Part shown: one piece after another, positions 44,691-56,193 of the stretch
How the letters are laid out: each line of letters starts with the position of its first letter
Position numbering within the stretch: the first letter of the stretch is position 1
NCBI RefSeq assembly: GCF_007830455.1
Contig: NZ_VLLB01000010.1
Coordinates: 124,001-188,000 of the forward strand
Reading direction: 5' to 3'
Source of the DNA: Pseudoduganella lurida
GTDB taxonomy: Bacteria; Pseudomonadota; Gammaproteobacteria; Burkholderiales; Burkholderiaceae_D
Length of the DNA stretch: 64,000 nt
Made by a program: the position numbers and the translations under genes
Notes under the pieces: generated by a model
What the model was told of the DNA's origin: nothing
The model's input: the letters and a program-made list of their open reading frames with translations, nothing else
Databases searched by the model: none

Positions 44691-45008
44691 CGGCTGCGGG
44701 TAGCGCAAATTCAGGCCGCTGCTAATCCGTGCTAATCCGCGATACAGCGTGCTAGTGCGGTCTAACTTCGCCAAGCGGCGCTCTAGAACGGTCGATGAAA
44801 AGCCGGTGAAGGTCTAATTCGCACCAATTTTCGCAGCGCAAAGTCCAAAGCGGACGATGTTTCGTTGCCGCCGGTTTCGCAATCGGACGGTTTAGCACGC
44901 ATCGCGCCAGGAATCGCCCGTCCGGTTTCCTCACCGAACAAAGTCCCACCGATCTCGTCAGCGGATATCGACCAGCCTATGGACCAAACAGCAATTTCTG
45001 CCTTAAAA
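44691..45008. other. Long non-coding leader before the siderophore receptor
   Basis: About 320 bp with no convincing ORF and somewhat lower GC than the surroundings. It contains a direct repeat GCTAATCCG (44721-44729 and 44731-44739) with a third related GCTAGTGCG at 44751. It ends at the Fur box. Confidence 0.5.
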
Positions 45009-45027
45009 TTGAGAATGATTCTCATTC
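45009..45027 (+). promoter_or_regulatory. Fur box of the siderophore receptor gene
   Basis: TTGAGAATGATTCTCATTC contains the perfect 13-bp palindrome GAGAATGATTCTC (45011-45023) and matches the Fur consensus closely. It lies 35 bp before the receptor start, so iron-replete repression is expected. Confidence 0.9.
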
Positions 45028-45061
45028 GCTCTTTCATTCTTATCCAAATCCAGGAGTCGTC

Positions 45062-47299
45062 ATGTCCCGCGCCCGCGTCGTAATCGCCCCGTCCCCGCTC
45101 GCCCAACGTACCCGGAGGACGCTGCTGTGCGCGAGCCTGGCACTGGCCTATCCGCTGGCGCTGCATGCGACGGAAACCGAAGCGCCGGCCGATGCCGACA
45201 AGACGATGCAGACGGTGACTGTCACCGGCACGGTCGACAACACCACGGAGAATTCGGGCTCGCTGGCCAGCCGCAAGGCCAGCGTGATGAAGGGTTTCGA
45301 CGACGTGCGCGACATTCCGCAGCCCGTCACGGTGATCACCCGCCAGCTGCTGGACGACCGCAACTTCCTCGACATGCACGACGTGCTGCAGAACACGCCG
45401 GGCGTGACGGTCGACTACACGGACAGCGAGCGCGTATCCTTCCATTCGCGCGGCTACCAGATCGATGCGATCCAGGTGGACGGCCTGACGATGGCCATCG
45501 GCGGCTCGACCTACATCCAGCCGGATACTGCCACGCTGGACCGCGTGGAAGTGCTGCGCGGCTCGGCCGGCATGCTGCGCGGATCGGGCAACCCGTCCGC
45601 GACGGTGAACATGGTGCGCAAGCGTCCCGCGAAGGACTTCCAGGCCTCTGCCAACGTCACGGCGGGGCGGTGGGACCGCTATCGGGTCGCTGCCGACGTG
45701 TCCACGCCGCTCAATGCGGACGGCTCCCTGCGCGCCCGGGCCGTGGCCGTCGTCGACGACAAGCACTTCTTCCAGAAGGCCAAGCAGGAGCGCCGCGAGG
45801 TGCTGTACGGCGTGGTCGACTACGACCTGTCGCCGAAGACCACGGTCAGCGCCAGCCTGCAGCACACCGACCTGGACGCCACCGGCGCGTGGGGCGGCAT
45901 GCCCGGCAACTTCGACGGCTCGCCGCTGTTCCTGCCGCGCGACACCTACCTGGGTGCCGACTGGAACCGCTGGAACCGCTACAACGACGAAGCCTACGCC
46001 GCCATGGAGCACCGCTTCGACAATGGCTGGAGCCTGGAAGCGAAAGCCATGTGGACGCGCATGGCGATGAAGGAGAACGGCTTCAAGCAGTCCTACTTCG
46101 CCCGGGCCGCCAATGAAAAGACCAATCCCTACCTGTACGGCGTGACGACGGCGCAGTACACCGGCGACAGGAACACGCAGCGCGCCTTCAACGTCACGGC
46201 AAACGGTCCATTTACGCTGTTCGGCCGCAAGCACGAACTGATCGTGGGCGCCGAGCGCATCAACAACGAAACCTATGCGACGTACGGCGTGGGCAACCTG
46301 TTCCCGGTGGCGAACGTGGACATCCGTACCTTCGATCCGTACAGCTCGTATCCCGAGCGAGCCGTGGACATGTCGACGGCAGTCCCCGCCAAGCCGACCT
46401 ACACGCGCCAGAAGGGCGTCTATGGCACCGCGCGCCTGTCGGTCCTCGACCCGCTGACGCTGCTGGTCGGCGGGCGCCTGTCGTGGTGGGAGTACGAGGC
46501 GCCGTCCACGCCGGCCAGCAATTACCGCATCCGCCGCGAGGCCACGCCGTACGCCGGCCTGTTGTACGACATCACCCCGAACCTGAACGCCTACATCAGC
46601 TACACGGAAATCTTCACGCCGCAGAACGTGAAGGACGTGAACGGCAACATCCTGCCACCGGTGCGCGGCGAGGACTATGAAGCCGGCCTCAAGGGCGACT
46701 GGTTCGGCGGCCGGCTCACGGCATCGGCCGGCGTCTTCAAGATCGCCAACGAGGGCAAGGCCGTCGAGGACACCACCTCGTTCGATCCGTGCCTGCCGTG
46801 GTTCACGTCGGGCTTCTGCCGCATTGCCGGCGGCAAGACGGAAAGCCGGGGCTGGGAGCTGGAACTGGCCGGCGAACTCCTGCCCGGCTGGCAGATGCAG
46901 GCCGGCTACACGAACACGCGCACGAAGTACGTCACGGACACCGTCGCCAACACGGGCAACCCGCTGCGCACGCTCGACCCGCGCCACAAGCTCAACCTCT
47001 TCACCAACTACCGCTTCGGCAGCACGCTGGCGGGCCTGACGGTGGGCGGCGGCGTGCGCACCCAGTCGGACAGCTATGCCACCTCCGGCACCGGCGCCGC
47101 ACAGCTGACCACGCTGCACGGCGGCTATTCCATCTTCAACGCGATGGCGACCTACCGGTTCAACGAGCGCTACGCATTGCAGCTGAACGTGGACAACCTG
47201 TTCGACAAGGTCTACTACAAGAAATTCGCCCCGACGGGCATCAGCTACTACTACGGCGACCCGCGCAACGTCACCCTCACCCTGCGCGCCAGCCTGTAA
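45062..47299 (+). CDS. TonB-dependent siderophore receptor (FhuE/FpvA-like)
   Basis: 745 residues with a signal peptide (cleavage about residue 36, ALHA). TonB box-like region MQTVTVTGT, plug motifs DIPQPVTVITRQLLDDRN, VLQNTPGVTVDY, FHSRGYQID and DRVEVLRGSAGMLRGSGNPS, then a 22-strand barrel containing YEAGLKGDWFGGRL; it ends DPRNVTLTLRASL. This is the ferric-siderophore receptor class of FpvA/FhuE. There is no extra N-terminal signalling domain, so it is not sigma-factor coupled. The Fur box supports iron control. The cognate siderophore is unknown and no biosynthesis gene is nearby. Confidence 0.93.
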   Translation: MSRARVVIAPSPLAQRTRRTLLCASLALAYPLALHATETEAPADADKTMQTVTVTGTVDNTTENSGSLASRKASVMKGFDDVRDIPQPVTVITRQLLDDRNFLDMHDVLQNTPGVTVDYTDSERVSFHSRGYQIDAIQVDGLTMAIGGSTYIQPDTATLDRVEVLRGSAGMLRGSGNPSATVNMVRKRPAKDFQASANVTAGRWDRYRVAADVSTPLNADGSLRARAVAVVDDKHFFQKAKQERREVLYGVVDYDLSPKTTVSASLQHTDLDATGAWGGMPGNFDGSPLFLPRDTYLGADWNRWNRYNDEAYAAMEHRFDNGWSLEAKAMWTRMAMKENGFKQSYFARAANEKTNPYLYGVTTAQYTGDRNTQRAFNVTANGPFTLFGRKHELIVGAERINNETYATYGVGNLFPVANVDIRTFDPYSSYPERAVDMSTAVPAKPTYTRQKGVYGTARLSVLDPLTLLVGGRLSWWEYEAPSTPASNYRIRREATPYAGLLYDITPNLNAYISYTEIFTPQNVKDVNGNILPPVRGEDYEAGLKGDWFGGRLTASAGVFKIANEGKAVEDTTSFDPCLPWFTSGFCRIAGGKTESRGWELELAGELLPGWQMQAGYTNTRTKYVTDTVANTGNPLRTLDPRHKLNLFTNYRFGSTLAGLTVGGGVRTQSDSYATSGTGAAQLTTLHGGYSIFNAMATYRFNERYALQLNVDNLFDKVYYKKFAPTGISYYYGDPRNVTLTLRASL

Positions 47300-47338
47300 G
47301 CGCCAACCACCGCCGAGCCCGTGTCCTGGGGGCGCAGC

Positions 47339-47418
47339 AGGGGTTTCGGGAAGCGCAGCTTCGCGCCTGCGTAGCGGTGCGGCCATGCAGGGCCGCACTC
47401 CTTCCTGGCACCAGGACA
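47339..47418 (+). repeat. 80-bp intergenic repeat, copy 2
   Basis: Second copy of the element at 44273-44352, about 8 mismatches. The word TGTCCTGG (about 47322-47329) and its complement CCAGGACA (47411-47418) bracket this copy and could close a long hairpin after the receptor gene. Confidence 0.8.
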
Positions 47419-47424
47419 ATGGCA

Positions 47425-47575
47425 GAGCTCGTGTCACACCATGGTGTCAGGCGTAGTGACACGAGCTGAACACTAGTGTGAAATCCACGGACCTTGCCCT
47501 GGCATCAAATGTGTCATGTGGGCCTACAGATGAGTGCGTGTCACCACGCCTGACCCCACAGGGTGACACGGGCTC
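47425..47575. repeat. Inverted pair of 43-bp REP-like elements
   Basis: 47425-47467 and 47533-47575 are inverted copies of one 43-bp sequence; each contains GTGTCAC and GTGACAC and can form its own hairpin, and the core GTCAGGCGTRGTGACAC is shared. The arrangement is that of a bipartite REP element (BIME). No RAYT transposase gene is in the window. Confidence 0.75.
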
Positions 47576-47587
47576 ATCCGTGGTGCA

Positions 47588-48343
47588 TCAGATCGCCTGG
47601 CCGCCGGAGACTTCGATGCGCTGGGCGGTGACCCAGCGGTTGCCGGGGGCGAGCAGGCTGGCGATCATCGGGCCGATGTCGTCCGCCACGCCGACGCGGC
47701 CCAGCGCCGTCATGCCGGCCAGCAGGCGGTTCAGGTCCGGGTTGTCGCGCACGGCGCCGCCGCCGAAGTCCGTTTCGATCGCGCCCGGGGCCACCGTGTT
47801 GACGGCGATGCCGCGCGCGCCCAGTTCCTTCGCCAGGTAGCGCGTCAGCACTTCCACGGCGCCCTTCGCGGCGGCATAGGCGGCGTAGCCCGGGATGCTG
47901 GTGCGCGTCAGGCCGGAGGACAGGTTGACGATGCGGCCGCCATCGGCCAGCAGCGGCAGCAGCGCGCCCGTGAGGAAGAACACGCCCTTGAAGTGCACGT
48001 CCACCAGCCGGTCGAACTGCGCCTCGGTGGTCTCGGCAATCGAGGCATGCTCGCCATGGCCGGCATTGTTGACGAGGTGGTCGAGCGTGTCGCGCTGCCA
48101 CGTGTCGCGCAGCACGCCGCGCAGCTGGTCGACGAAGGCAGGGAAGGTGGCCACGGCGCCGCTATTGAGCTGCAACGCGATGGCCTTGCGCCCCAGCGCT
48201 GCAATCTCCGCCACGACTTGCCGGGCATCGTCGGCACGGCTGTGATAGGTGAAGACGACATCGCCGCCGGCGCGGGCAATGCTGAGTGCGGTGTTGCGGC
48301 CCAGGCCGCGGCTGCCGCCGGTAACGAGAGAGATCGTGGTCAT
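47588..48343 (-). CDS. SDR-family oxidoreductase (with AraC partner)
   Basis: 251 residues. NADP motif TGGSRGLG (about 8-15), NNAG motif, catalytic Ser in NLSSGL, YAAAK active site. The end (GRVGVADDIGPMIASLL and SGGQAI) is typical of FabG-like SDRs of unknown substrate. It is divergent from the AraC gene, 136 bp apart, which probably controls it. Confidence 0.92.
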   Translation of the reverse strand: MTTISLVTGGSRGLGRNTALSIARAGGDVVFTYHSRADDARQVVAEIAALGRKAIALQLNSGAVATFPAFVDQLRGVLRDTWQRDTLDHLVNNAGHGEHASIAETTEAQFDRLVDVHFKGVFFLTGALLPLLADGGRIVNLSSGLTRTSIPGYAAYAAAKGAVEVLTRYLAKELGARGIAVNTVAPGAIETDFGGGAVRDNPDLNRLLAGMTALGRVGVADDIGPMIASLLAPGNRWVTAQRIEVSGGQAI

Positions 48344-48479
48344 GGTGGACTCCTTGGAAGTGATTGGGTGACGTCATGATGCGACGCGCACCACGCCCGC
48401 AATTTCTCGAAGGTACGGGTTTCTTGCCTGATCCTCCAAACCGCGTGCATCGCCCGCCGCGGCGCGGTACGCTAGCCGC

Positions 48480-49379
48480 ATGACCTCCCTGCTCGACCAT
48501 GTGCGGCGCTACGCCGACGCCCACGCGAACGCCGACGGCATCGCGATCTCCCCCGTGCCCGGCCTGCTGGCGGTGCGCGCCCACATGCCCAGCGGCCTGC
48601 AGCATGCGATCGCCAGACCGATGGTCTGCATCGTCGTCCAGGGCAGCAAGAACGTGACGATGGGGGCGACCTCGGTCGACTTCACGGCCGGCGACTCGCT
48701 GCTGATCACGGCGGACGTGCCGCTGGTCAGCCAGGTCACGCGGGCCAGCCTGGCCGCGCCCTACCTGTCGCTGGTGCTGGAGCTGGACCAGGCCGTGATC
48801 GCCGAGCTGGGCGTGCAGATGGGCGACGCGCAAGCGGGTGGAAACCCGGGCGAGCACACGCCGGTGCGCGTGGAGACCACCGATGCCGAAGTGGCCGACG
48901 CAGCGCTGCGCCTGCTGAAACTGCTGGACCGTCCCGCCGCCGTGCCGGTGCTGCATGCCCAGCTGGTGCGCGAGCTGCATTACTGGCTGCTGGCGGGACG
49001 CCACGGTCCCGCGCTGCGGCGCCTGGGCTGGCCGAACGGACCGTCGCAGCGGGTCGGACGGGCCGTGGCGCTGCTGCGCACCGAGTTCGCCCGCACGCTG
49101 CCGGTCGAGCGGCTGGCCGAGGTGGCGGGCATGAGCGCCTCGTCGTTCCACCAGCACTTCCGCGCGGTCACGTCGCTCTCGCCCCTGCAGTTCCAGAAGC
49201 AGCTGCGGCTGATCGAGGCGCGCCGGCTGATGCTTGCCGAAGGCGCTTCCGCCAGCAGTGCGGCCTTCACGGTGGGGTACGAGAGCGTGCCCCAGTTCAC
49301 CCGCGAATACGGACGGCTGTTCGGCATCGCCCCGGTGCGCGACATGAAAGCCGTGCGCGAGCGCCTGCAGCCGGCCTAG
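48480..49379 (+). CDS. AraC-family regulator (AraC_N type)
   Basis: 299 residues. Residues about 20-175 are the AraC_N ligand domain (PMVCIVVQGSKNVTMG); residues about 195-290 carry the two helix-turn-helix motifs (LAEVAGMSASSFHQHFRAVT and FTVGYESVPQFTREYGRLFG). This subclass typically sits divergent from an oxidoreductase gene, as here. Effector unknown. Confidence 0.92.
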   Translation: MTSLLDHVRRYADAHANADGIAISPVPGLLAVRAHMPSGLQHAIARPMVCIVVQGSKNVTMGATSVDFTAGDSLLITADVPLVSQVTRASLAAPYLSLVLELDQAVIAELGVQMGDAQAGGNPGEHTPVRVETTDAEVADAALRLLKLLDRPAAVPVLHAQLVRELHYWLLAGRHGPALRRLGWPNGPSQRVGRAVALLRTEFARTLPVERLAEVAGMSASSFHQHFRAVTSLSPLQFQKQLRLIEARRLMLAEGASASSAAFTVGYESVPQFTREYGRLFGIAPVRDMKAVRERLQPA

Positions 49380-49482
49380 GCGGGCCTGTCGTGCGGCATG
49401 AACACGATTGACGGGGCGAGTGGAAGCGCCCGCCGATGTGCCTTAGTATGGTTCCTCTCATCCGTCCCACCGGGCGCCGACC

Positions 49483-49863
49483 ATGACGAACGAGCAGCAG
49501 TCTTCCTCGCCTTCCGAACCAGAACGAACCGGTACCGCCGAGCCGCGCCTCACTTCCGGCCAGCTCTGGTATCGCTTCCTGTTCTTCGACTGGCTGTTCC
49601 GCGACGTGAACGCGGCGCGCGACTTGTTCGAGCGCCACGCGGCGCGCCAGCACAACCAGCGCATGAGCCGCTACCTGCCCGTCTACCTGCGCCGCTGGTC
49701 CGTGCTGACGGTATTCGATTTCGGCCTGGGACTGCTGTTCGAACGGGTGATCCAGGCCACGCTGCTGTCGGCCTGGTTCTTCACTTGGTCCTGCGTCACG
49801 TTCACCGGCATGGTCGTCATCACGGTGGCCTGGCTGTTCCTGGCGTCTGCGCGCATGCCGTGA
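49483..49863 (+). CDS. Uncharacterised two-span membrane protein
   Basis: 126 residues. A Ser/Glu-rich cytoplasmic N-tail (about 1-28), an amphipathic segment WYRFLFFDWLFRDVNAARDL, a basic stretch with LRRW, then two hydrophobic helices (about 74-92 and 98-121). I do not recognise a family. Codon use is typical of the window, and it lies 87 nt upstream of the Lnt-like gene, possibly in the same transcript. Confidence 0.65.
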   Translation: MTNEQQSSSPSEPERTGTAEPRLTSGQLWYRFLFFDWLFRDVNAARDLFERHAARQHNQRMSRYLPVYLRRWSVLTVFDFGLGLLFERVIQATLLSAWFFTWSCVTFTGMVVITVAWLFLASARMP

Positions 49864-49950
49864 AACGGCTTTAATCGTCACCGTTCCGTCGAGCCACCCG
49901 AAGTTTTTCTTCGATGCTAGAGTTGTGGTTCCGTCCACGCAGGAACCGCC

Positions 49951-51405
49951 ATGCGCCACCACGCCACGCACTTCGGAATCGACCTTGCCCTCGCACTCGC
50001 GGGCGGCATCGCCATGCGCCATGCGTTCGGCCTCGATCCCGTGTGGTGGCTGGCCTGGCTGGCGCCGGCACCCGTGCTGGTGGCGGCGCTGCGCAGCGGA
50101 CCGTGGCGCGCCTTCCTGCTGACGCTGCTCGCCGGCCTGGTTGCCAGCAGTGCCAGCTTCCACTACTTCACGCTGGCGATGCCGCTGCCGGTCGCCGTGC
50201 TCGTCACCGTGCTGCTGGCGCTGACGTGGGCGCTGGTGGTCGGCCTGGCGCGGCGCGTGCTGCTGCGCGTGGCGTCGCCCTGGGCGGTGCTGGCCTATCC
50301 GCTGCTGTGGTGCGCCGTCGACACGCTGATGGCCCACCTGCACCCGGACGGCAACTGGAGCAGCCTGGCGTATTCACAGGCGCAGTTCCTGCCTGCCGTG
50401 CAGGTGCTGGCACTGGCCGGTACGGCCGGCCTGGTGTTCGTGCTGTCGCTGCTGCCGGCAACGATTGCGCTGGCCGTGCAGCGGGGCTGGCAGGCAGCCC
50501 GCACGCCGCTCCTGCTGGCGCTGGTGCTGACGGTGGCCACCTTCGCCTACGGGTTCGCGCGCATTCCGTCGACGGCACCGCCGCAGGGCGACCTGGTGGG
50601 CCTGGCCGTCATCGACGACTACCTGGGCCCGCGCGTGCCCCCGTCGCTGGGCCAGCAGGTGTGGACGCAGTACGAAGCCCACGTGGCGGCGCTGGCCGGG
50701 CAGGGCGCCCGCATCGTCGTGCTGCCGGAGAAGATCGACACCCTGACGCCGGCCGCGGCGCAGGCACTGCAGGCGCGCCTGGCCGCGCTGGCGGCCCGCC
50801 ACGGCGTCTGGCTGGCGGCAGGCATCGGCGTCGACGATGACGGCAGCAAGCGCAACCTGGCCTGGCTGATGACGCCGGACGGCCATCTCGATGCGAACTA
50901 CCAGAAGCACCACATCGCGCCGCCCGAACGCGAGTTCCTGCCCGGCGCGGAGTACGCGGTGCGCGTGGCAGCCAGTGCCCGCTACGGCCTGGCGATCTGC
51001 AAGGACCTGCACTTTGCCGCGATGGGCCGCGCCTACGGCACGCGCCAGGTGCAGGCGCTGCTGGTGCCCGCCTGGGATTTCGACGAGGATGGACTTTACG
51101 CCGCGCGCCTGTCCGCGCTGCGCGGCGTGGAGAGCGGCTTCGCGATGGTGCGCGCGGCGCGCCAGGGCCTGCTGACGGTCACCGATCCGTATGGCCGCAT
51201 CGTGGCCGAAACGCCGTCCGCCGGACTGCCCGGCACCACGCTGCTGGCGCGAGTGCCCGCGCAGCACGTGGCCACGCTGTATGCCCGCACGGGGGACCTG
51301 TTCGGCTGGCTGTGCACCGCCGCCGCGGCGCTGCTGCTGGTGCTGGCATTCGGTCCCCGCGGTGCGCGCGCCGTGCCGCGGGAGGCCGCCGCCACTGTCG
51401 CGTGA
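49951..51405 (+). CDS. Lnt-like apolipoprotein N-acyltransferase family protein
   Basis: 484 residues: six or more N-terminal spans (about 1-200), a nitrilase-type periplasmic domain (about 215-440) and a C-terminal span (about 448-466). The Glu-Lys-Cys triad is present as VVLPEKID, NYQKHHIAPPERE and LAICKDL. Canonical Lnt adds the third acyl chain to lipoproteins. This protein is divergent enough in its loops that it may be a second Lnt with a different role; the standalone housekeeping lnt context (with ybeX/ybeY) is absent here. Confidence 0.82.
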   Translation: MRHHATHFGIDLALALAGGIAMRHAFGLDPVWWLAWLAPAPVLVAALRSGPWRAFLLTLLAGLVASSASFHYFTLAMPLPVAVLVTVLLALTWALVVGLARRVLLRVASPWAVLAYPLLWCAVDTLMAHLHPDGNWSSLAYSQAQFLPAVQVLALAGTAGLVFVLSLLPATIALAVQRGWQAARTPLLLALVLTVATFAYGFARIPSTAPPQGDLVGLAVIDDYLGPRVPPSLGQQVWTQYEAHVAALAGQGARIVVLPEKIDTLTPAAAQALQARLAALAARHGVWLAAGIGVDDDGSKRNLAWLMTPDGHLDANYQKHHIAPPEREFLPGAEYAVRVAASARYGLAICKDLHFAAMGRAYGTRQVQALLVPAWDFDEDGLYAARLSALRGVESGFAMVRAARQGLLTVTDPYGRIVAETPSAGLPGTTLLARVPAQHVATLYARTGDLFGWLCTAAAALLLVLAFGPRGARAVPREAAATVA

Positions 51406-51494
51406 AGGTGCGCGAATAGTTGCTGTGTGTCTTTTGAACATCGGCCGCTTCACATTCTCCGTACAATCGCCCGCTCGATAACGAGGGAGGCTGT

Positions 51495-53816
51495 ATGGGC
51501 AAGAAAGACGTTCCGGGCATCGGCGAATACGGCGGACCGGCCGGGGGATGGGGCGCGCTGCAGGCCGTGGCGAAGGCGATCCGCGGTCAGATGGCCGTCG
51601 ATCACAGCGTGATCATGCTGCAGGTGAACCAGCCGCAGGGCTTCGACTGCCCCGGCTGCGCATGGCCCGATCCGCGCGAACACTCGTCGTTCGAATTCTG
51701 CGAGAACGGCGCCAAGGCCGTGTCGTGGGAAGCCACCAACAAGCGCGTGACGCCGGCCTTCTTTGCCGAACACACCGTCAGCGAACTGTGGGAGTGGGAC
51801 GACTTCAAGCTGGAATTCGAGGGCCGGCTCACGCACCCGATGGTGTACGACGCCGCGACCGACAAGTACGTGCCGATCGCCTGGGACGAAGCGTTCCGGC
51901 GCATCGGCCAGATCCTGCGCGAGCTGCCGGATGCGAACATGGCCGAGTTCTACGCCTCCGGCAGGGCATCGAACGAGGCGGCCTTCCTGTACCAGCTGTT
52001 CGCCCGCGAGTACGGCACCAACAACTTCCCCGACTGCTCGAACATGTGCCACGAGGCCACCAGCGTCGGCCTGCCGCAGTCGATCGGCGTGGGCAAGGGT
52101 ACCGTCACGCTGGACGATTTCTATGCATGCGACGCGATCTTCTCGTTCGGCCACAACCCCGGCACCAACCACCCGCGCATGATGGCGACGCTGCGTGCGG
52201 CGGCCCTGCGCGGCGCACCCGTCGTGGTGTTCAATCCGCTGAAGGAACGCAGCCTGGAGCGCTTCAAGTCGCCGCAGAGCGCCATCGAGATGACGGTCGG
52301 TAAAGCGGTGCCGATCGCCACCCATTACTACCAGCCGAAGGTGGGCGGCGACTGCGGCGTGGTGAAGGGCATCATGAAGGCGCTGCTGGCGGCCGATGCG
52401 GCAGCCGTGGCGGCCGGCGGCGCGGGCCTGCTGGACCGCGACTTCATCCGCGACCACACCAGCGGCTACGCAGCGCTGCAGGCCGATCTCGACGGCACCT
52501 CGTGGGAGGAGATCCTGGAGGTGTCCGGCCTGTCGCGCGAGCAGATCGAGGAAGCGGCCGCCGTGTATGCGAAGGCCGAGCGCGTGATCGTCTGCTACGG
52601 CATGGGCATCACGCAGCACCGCCACGGCACCTCGAACGTGCAGCAGCTGGCCAACCTGCTGCTCCTGCGCGGGAACATGGGACGCGAGGGCGCCGGCATC
52701 TGCCCCCTGCGCGGCCATTCGAACGTGCAGGGCGACCGCACGGTGGGCATCACGGAAATCCCCACCGGGGGCTTCCTGGACGCGCTGGAACGCGTCTACG
52801 GCTTCCAGGCACCCCGCGAGCACGGCCATGGCGCCGTCGCCGCCATCGAGGCGATGCGCGACGGCCGCTCGAAGGCGCTGATCTGCCTGGGCGGCAACCT
52901 GCCGGTGGCGATGTCGGATCCCGATGTCTGCTTCGAAGCCATCCGCGGCCTGGCGCTCAACGTGAACATCGCGACGAAGCTGAACCGCTCGCACCTGCTG
53001 GTGGGGCAGAACTCGTTCCTCCTGCCGTGCCTGGGCCGCACCGAGCTCGATGTGCAGGCGACCGGGCCGCAATCGGTGACGGTGGAAGACTCGATGTCGA
53101 TGGTGCACGCCTCGCGCGGCTCGCTGCCGCCCGCGTCGCCCGAGCTGAAATCGGAACCGGCCATCGTGGCCGGCATCGCCCGCGCCACGCTGCCGCAGTC
53201 GCAGGTGCCGTGGGAGAGCTATATCGAGGACTACAGCCGCATCCGCGACGCGATCGAGCAGGTGTTCCCCGACTTCGCCCGCTACAACGAACGGATCGGC
53301 CAGCCGCGCGGCTTCCGGCTCGACGTTCCCGCCAGCCGGCGCGAGTGGCGCACGGACACGGGCCGCGCCAACTTCCTGGTGGCGGACGCCGGCCAGCGCC
53401 CGCTGGCACGCCCCGAGGTGAAGGATGCGCTGGTGCTGGCCACCGTGCGCAGCCACGACCAGTACAACACCACGATCTACGGCAAGAACGACCGCTACCG
53501 CGGCATCACCGGCCGGCGCGACGTGATCTTCGTGAACGGCGACGACCTCGCCGAGCGGGGCCTGCAGCATGGCGACATCGTCGACGTGGAAGCGGTGGCC
53601 GAGGGCGACGATGCGCGACGCGTGCTGCGGCAGGTGGTGGCGGTGGCGTTCGACATTTCGCGCGGCTCCGTGGCGGCGTACTACCCGGAAGCGAACGGGC
53701 TGGTGGCGCTGTCGAACATCGACGGGCGCAGCGGCACGCCTTCGTACAAGTCGGTGCCGGTCGTGCTGCGCAAGGCGGCCGGCGAGGCGCGGGATTTGTC
53801 GGTGGAGCGGGTGTAG
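51495..53816 (+). CDS. FdhF/YdeP-family molybdopterin oxidoreductase
   Basis: 773 residues. The N-terminal motif FDCPGCAWPDPREHSSFEFC and the molybdopterin domain segments (YASGRASNEAAFLYQLFARE, NMCHEATSVGL, CYGMGITQHRHGTSNVQQ) are those of YdeP-type proteins. YdeP is linked to acid resistance in E. coli, but its reaction is unknown. The Cys of NMCHEA sits where formate dehydrogenases have Cys or Sec. No accessory fdhD or electron-transfer subunit is adjacent. It ends at a bidirectional terminator shared with icd. Confidence 0.92.
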   Translation: MGKKDVPGIGEYGGPAGGWGALQAVAKAIRGQMAVDHSVIMLQVNQPQGFDCPGCAWPDPREHSSFEFCENGAKAVSWEATNKRVTPAFFAEHTVSELWEWDDFKLEFEGRLTHPMVYDAATDKYVPIAWDEAFRRIGQILRELPDANMAEFYASGRASNEAAFLYQLFAREYGTNNFPDCSNMCHEATSVGLPQSIGVGKGTVTLDDFYACDAIFSFGHNPGTNHPRMMATLRAAALRGAPVVVFNPLKERSLERFKSPQSAIEMTVGKAVPIATHYYQPKVGGDCGVVKGIMKALLAADAAAVAAGGAGLLDRDFIRDHTSGYAALQADLDGTSWEEILEVSGLSREQIEEAAAVYAKAERVIVCYGMGITQHRHGTSNVQQLANLLLLRGNMGREGAGICPLRGHSNVQGDRTVGITEIPTGGFLDALERVYGFQAPREHGHGAVAAIEAMRDGRSKALICLGGNLPVAMSDPDVCFEAIRGLALNVNIATKLNRSHLLVGQNSFLLPCLGRTELDVQATGPQSVTVEDSMSMVHASRGSLPPASPELKSEPAIVAGIARATLPQSQVPWESYIEDYSRIRDAIEQVFPDFARYNERIGQPRGFRLDVPASRREWRTDTGRANFLVADAGQRPLARPEVKDALVLATVRSHDQYNTTIYGKNDRYRGITGRRDVIFVNGDDLAERGLQHGDIVDVEAVAEGDDARRVLRQVVAVAFDISRGSVAAYYPEANGLVALSNIDGRSGTPSYKSVPVVLRKAAGEARDLSVERV

Positions 53817-53898
53817 CAGTCGGAGGTAGCTGCTGCGGCGGATCGACGCCGGTGAACTGGTGTCGGACACCAGGTCTTTGCCCGGCTGGACGAGACGT

Positions 53899-53938
53899 AA
53901 AAAAACCCCGGCGCCTTCGCAGGCCACCGGGGTTTTTA
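53899..53938. terminator. Bidirectional terminator between YdeP-type gene and icd
   Basis: Stem ACCCCGG (53905-53911) / CCGGGGT (53927-53933), extended by GCC/GGC, with an A-tract on the left and a T-tract on the right; serves both convergent genes. Confidence 0.9.
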
Positions 53939-53958
53939 TCAACAAACGCAGCGGGTGC

Positions 53959-56193
<2,235 letters not shown>

